Source: an uncultured Erysipelotrichaceae bacterium (GTDB taxonomy: Bacteria; Bacillota_I; Bacilli_A; RF39; UBA660). Taken from it: 8,012 nt of DNA. Under the pieces are notes generated by a model. The model had not been told where the DNA came from, searched no databases, and was given only the letters and a program-made list of their open reading frames with translations. Below are positions 6,484 through 8,012 of the stretch, one piece after another; the first letter of the stretch is position 1; every line of letters begins with the position of its first letter. The stretch is from assembly GCA_902782915.1 (NCBI GenBank), contig CACZOV010000152.1:1-8012 (forward strand), in the 5' to 3' direction. A program made the position numbers and the translations under genes.

Positions 6484-7536
6484 ATGAAAAAAATTAATTT
6501 AGAAAATAAAAATATTTTAGTAACAGGATCAAGTGGTTTTATTGGATCAAACGTATGTTTAAAACTATTAAATGATTATAAAAACATTAAAGTAATTGGT
6601 CTTGATAATATGAATGATTACTATGATGTTAATCTAAAGGAATATAGATTATCAAAGTTAAAAGAATTTGATAACTTTATTTTTGTAAAAGGAAAATTAC
6701 AAGATAAGGAACTAATTGATAATTTATTTAAAAAATATAAATTTGATATAGTAGTTAATCTTGCAGCTCAAGCAGGAGTTCGTTATTCAATTACAAATCC
6801 AGATAGTTATATTGAATCAAATATTATAGGTTTTTATAATATACTTGAAGCATGTAGAAATTATCCTGTAGAACATTTAGTTTATGCCTCATCTTCATCT
6901 GTTTATGGCGGAAATAAGAAGGTTCCTTTTAGTGAAGAAGACCACGTTGATAATCCAGTAAGTCTTTATGCAGCAACAAAAAAAAGTAATGAATTACTTG
7001 CACATTCTTATTCAAAACTTTATAATATACCATCGACTGGTCTTAGATTTTTTACTGTATATGGACCAGCAGGGCGTCCTGATATGGCATATTTTGGCTT
7101 TACTAACAAATTAATTAATGGTGAAAAAATAGAAATTTATAATTTTGGTAACTGTAAAAGAGATTTTACTTATATTGATGATATTGTAGAAGGAATTATT
7201 AGAGTAATAAAAGGTGCTCCAGAAAAAAAAGCAGGTGAGGATGGACTTCCAATTCCACCTTATAATATATATAATATAGGTAATTCAAATCCTGAGAATT
7301 TACTTGATTTTGTAACTGTTTTAGAAGAAGAATTAATAAGAGCTGGAGTACTTCCTAGTGATTATGATTTTGAATCACATAAAGAGTTAGTTCCAATGCA
7401 ACCAGGTGATGTGCCAGTTACTTTTGCAGATACAACAAAACTAGAACAAGATTATGGATTTAAACCTAGTACTAGTCTTCGAGAAGGACTTAGAAAATTT
7501 GCTAAGTGGTATAAAGAATATTATAGTAATAAATAG
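6484..7536 (+). CDS. NAD-dependent sugar epimerase, probable UDP-glucuronate 4-epimerase
   Basis: An extended short-chain dehydrogenase that inverts C4 of a UDP-sugar; the closest remembered group is the CapI/LpsL-type UDP-glucuronate 4-epimerases, which make UDP-galacturonate. The Rossmann motif is GSSGFIG (residues 15-21), NLAAQAGVRYS lies near 93-103, SSSSVYG at 136-142 and the catalytic YAATK at 162-166. RFFTVYGPAGRPDMA (188-202) is a hallmark of that subgroup, and KRDFTYIDDI and the C-terminal GDVPVTFAD also fit. The 350-residue length is normal. The AGAAGG ribosome site (6472-6477) is well placed. The substrate assignment is an inference from motif resemblance; related UDP-GlcNAc(A) epimerases are possible. 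No UDP-glucose dehydrogenase (Ugd) is in the window, so the UDP-glucuronate supply must come from elsewhere. Confidence 0.88.
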   Translation: MKKINLENKNILVTGSSGFIGSNVCLKLLNDYKNIKVIGLDNMNDYYDVNLKEYRLSKLKEFDNFIFVKGKLQDKELIDNLFKKYKFDIVVNLAAQAGVRYSITNPDSYIESNIIGFYNILEACRNYPVEHLVYASSSSVYGGNKKVPFSEEDHVDNPVSLYAATKKSNELLAHSYSKLYNIPSTGLRFFTVYGPAGRPDMAYFGFTNKLINGEKIEIYNFGNCKRDFTYIDDIVEGIIRVIKGAPEKKAGEDGLPIPPYNIYNIGNSNPENLLDFVTVLEEELIRAGVLPSDYDFESHKELVPMQPGDVPVTFADTTKLEQDYGFKPSTSLREGLRKFAKWYKEYYSNK

Positions 7537-7550
7537 AAAGTAGTGATATT

Positions 7551-7982
7551 ATGGAAAGGCATTCTTTAAAGAAGAAAATATGTTTAATTTCTTCATCAGG
7601 TGGACATTTTGAACAGTTGAAAATGCTGCAAAAATTAAGCGAAAATTATAATACCTTTATTGTAACTGAAAAAACAGATTATAATAAGGATGATAAAAAA
7701 ATAGATTATTTTGTAAATCAAGTAAATAGAAAAGAAAAATTATTTATTTTTAAAATGATAGGAATTTTATTTAAATCATTTTATATCTTTATTAAAGAAA
7801 AACCTGATGTAGTTATTTCAACTGGTGTTCTTTCGGCAATTCCAATGATGTTTATTGGGCATTTATTTAAGAAAAAAATAATTTATATAGAGTCATTTGC
7901 AAAAATAAATAGTCCTACAATGACAGGTAATTTAATATATAAACATCATATTGCAGATCAGTTTTATGTTCAATGGGAATAA
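7551..7982 (+). CDS. Alg14/CpsF-like glycosyltransferase partner subunit, apparently interrupted near the C-terminus
   Basis: Resembles Alg14/Cps14F/PssD proteins, the membrane-associated half of a two-part glycosyltransferase that recruits an Alg13/CpsG-like catalytic half. ICLISSSGGHFEQL (residues 10-23) is the signature, followed by the family's PDVVISTGVLSAIP (85-98), a hydrophobic patch and YIESFAKINSPTMTGNLIY. The frame stops with TAA after FYVQWE. The family normally continues QW-x-E-M-x-x-x-YP, and the same frame right after the stop reads MLEYYPNAIY to the window end. The conserved C-terminus is therefore still present but cut off by a single codon. This looks like a nonsense change (GAA to TAA would suffice) removing perhaps 15 or so residues, or a sequencing error. 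The ribosome site is weak (AGAAAG, 7535-7540), and no other start is available. Confidence 0.82.
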   Translation: MERHSLKKKICLISSSGGHFEQLKMLQKLSENYNTFIVTEKTDYNKDDKKIDYFVNQVNRKEKLFIFKMIGILFKSFYIFIKEKPDVVISTGVLSAIPMMFIGHLFKKKIIYIESFAKINSPTMTGNLIYKHHIADQFYVQWE

Positions 7983-8012
7983 ATGCTTGAATACTATCCT
8001 AATGCAATATAC
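7983..8012 (+). pseudogene. Disconnected C-terminal remainder of the Alg14/CpsF-like gene, running off the window
   Basis: Ten codons in the same frame as the preceding gene read MLEYYPNAIY, continuing the family's conserved C-terminal segment immediately after the TAA. The ATG directly abuts the stop, so reinitiation is conceivable, but the product would be a tiny peptide. No ribosome site of its own is seen. Confidence 0.6.

Noticed and set aside
1..8012. Mycoplasma-type code (TGA as Trp), suggested by the lack of TGA stops and high A+T
   Set aside because: All genes use TGG for Trp and contain no in-frame TGA. The absence of TGA stops in eight genes is expected from low GC. The cell-wall sortase also argues against a wall-less mycoplasma.
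1..8012. tRNA, rRNA, riboswitch, insertion sequence or attachment site
   Set aside because: None was recognised on reading. Genes are packed with gaps of 0-50 bases except for the 210-base gap, which shows only terminator and promoter-like signals.

Overview
The window is very A+T-rich and gene-dense, with every gene on the + strand. It looks like a low-GC Gram-positive (Firmicutes/Bacilli-type) bacterium. The reasons are a Cna_B-type surface protein with a C-terminal sorting signal, a class B-like sortase, purine-rich Shine-Dalgarno sites, and a capsule operon headed by a separate modulator and BY-kinase pair. A gut Bacilli or Erysipelotrichia-like lineage would fit, but the sequence alone does not fix the genus. 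The standard genetic code suffices: Trp is encoded by TGG and no gene contains an in-frame TGA.

Region 1 (1-3428) is a cell-surface adhesion module. The window opens inside a large surface protein (879 codons visible, N-terminus missing). It is made of one partial and eight complete Cna_B-type repeats of about 92-104 residues, ending in a PPQTG-type sorting signal, a membrane segment and a short tail. A perfect 30-nt palindrome overlaps its stop codon. Then comes a 245-residue class B-like sortase, probably its dedicated anchoring enzyme. A rho-independent terminator closes the module.

Region 2 (3429-3638) is a 210-bp intergenic gap holding that terminator, one or two candidate promoters and a short inverted repeat. 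It separates the adhesin/sortase unit from the polysaccharide operon.

Region 3 (3639-8012, running off the end) is the start of a Wzy-type capsule/exopolysaccharide operon with very tight spacing: a Wzz/CapA-type modulator, a CapB/CpsD tyrosine autokinase, a CapC/CpsB/YwqE PHP-family phosphatase, a monotopic initiating phosphoglycosyl transferase, a UDP-glucuronate 4-epimerase-like SDR, and an Alg14/CpsF-like glycosyltransferase subunit. The first three form the kinase-phosphatase switch that controls polymer export and length. The fourth loads the first sugar phosphate onto undecaprenyl phosphate. The epimerase suggests UDP-galacturonate as a building block. The last would partner an Alg13/CpsG-like catalytic subunit, expected just beyond the window.

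The most notable anomalies are two. A TAA stop interrupts the conserved C-terminus of the Alg14/CpsF-like gene, with the same frame staying open and family-like after it. The sortase also has Lys where the catalytic Arg is normally found.
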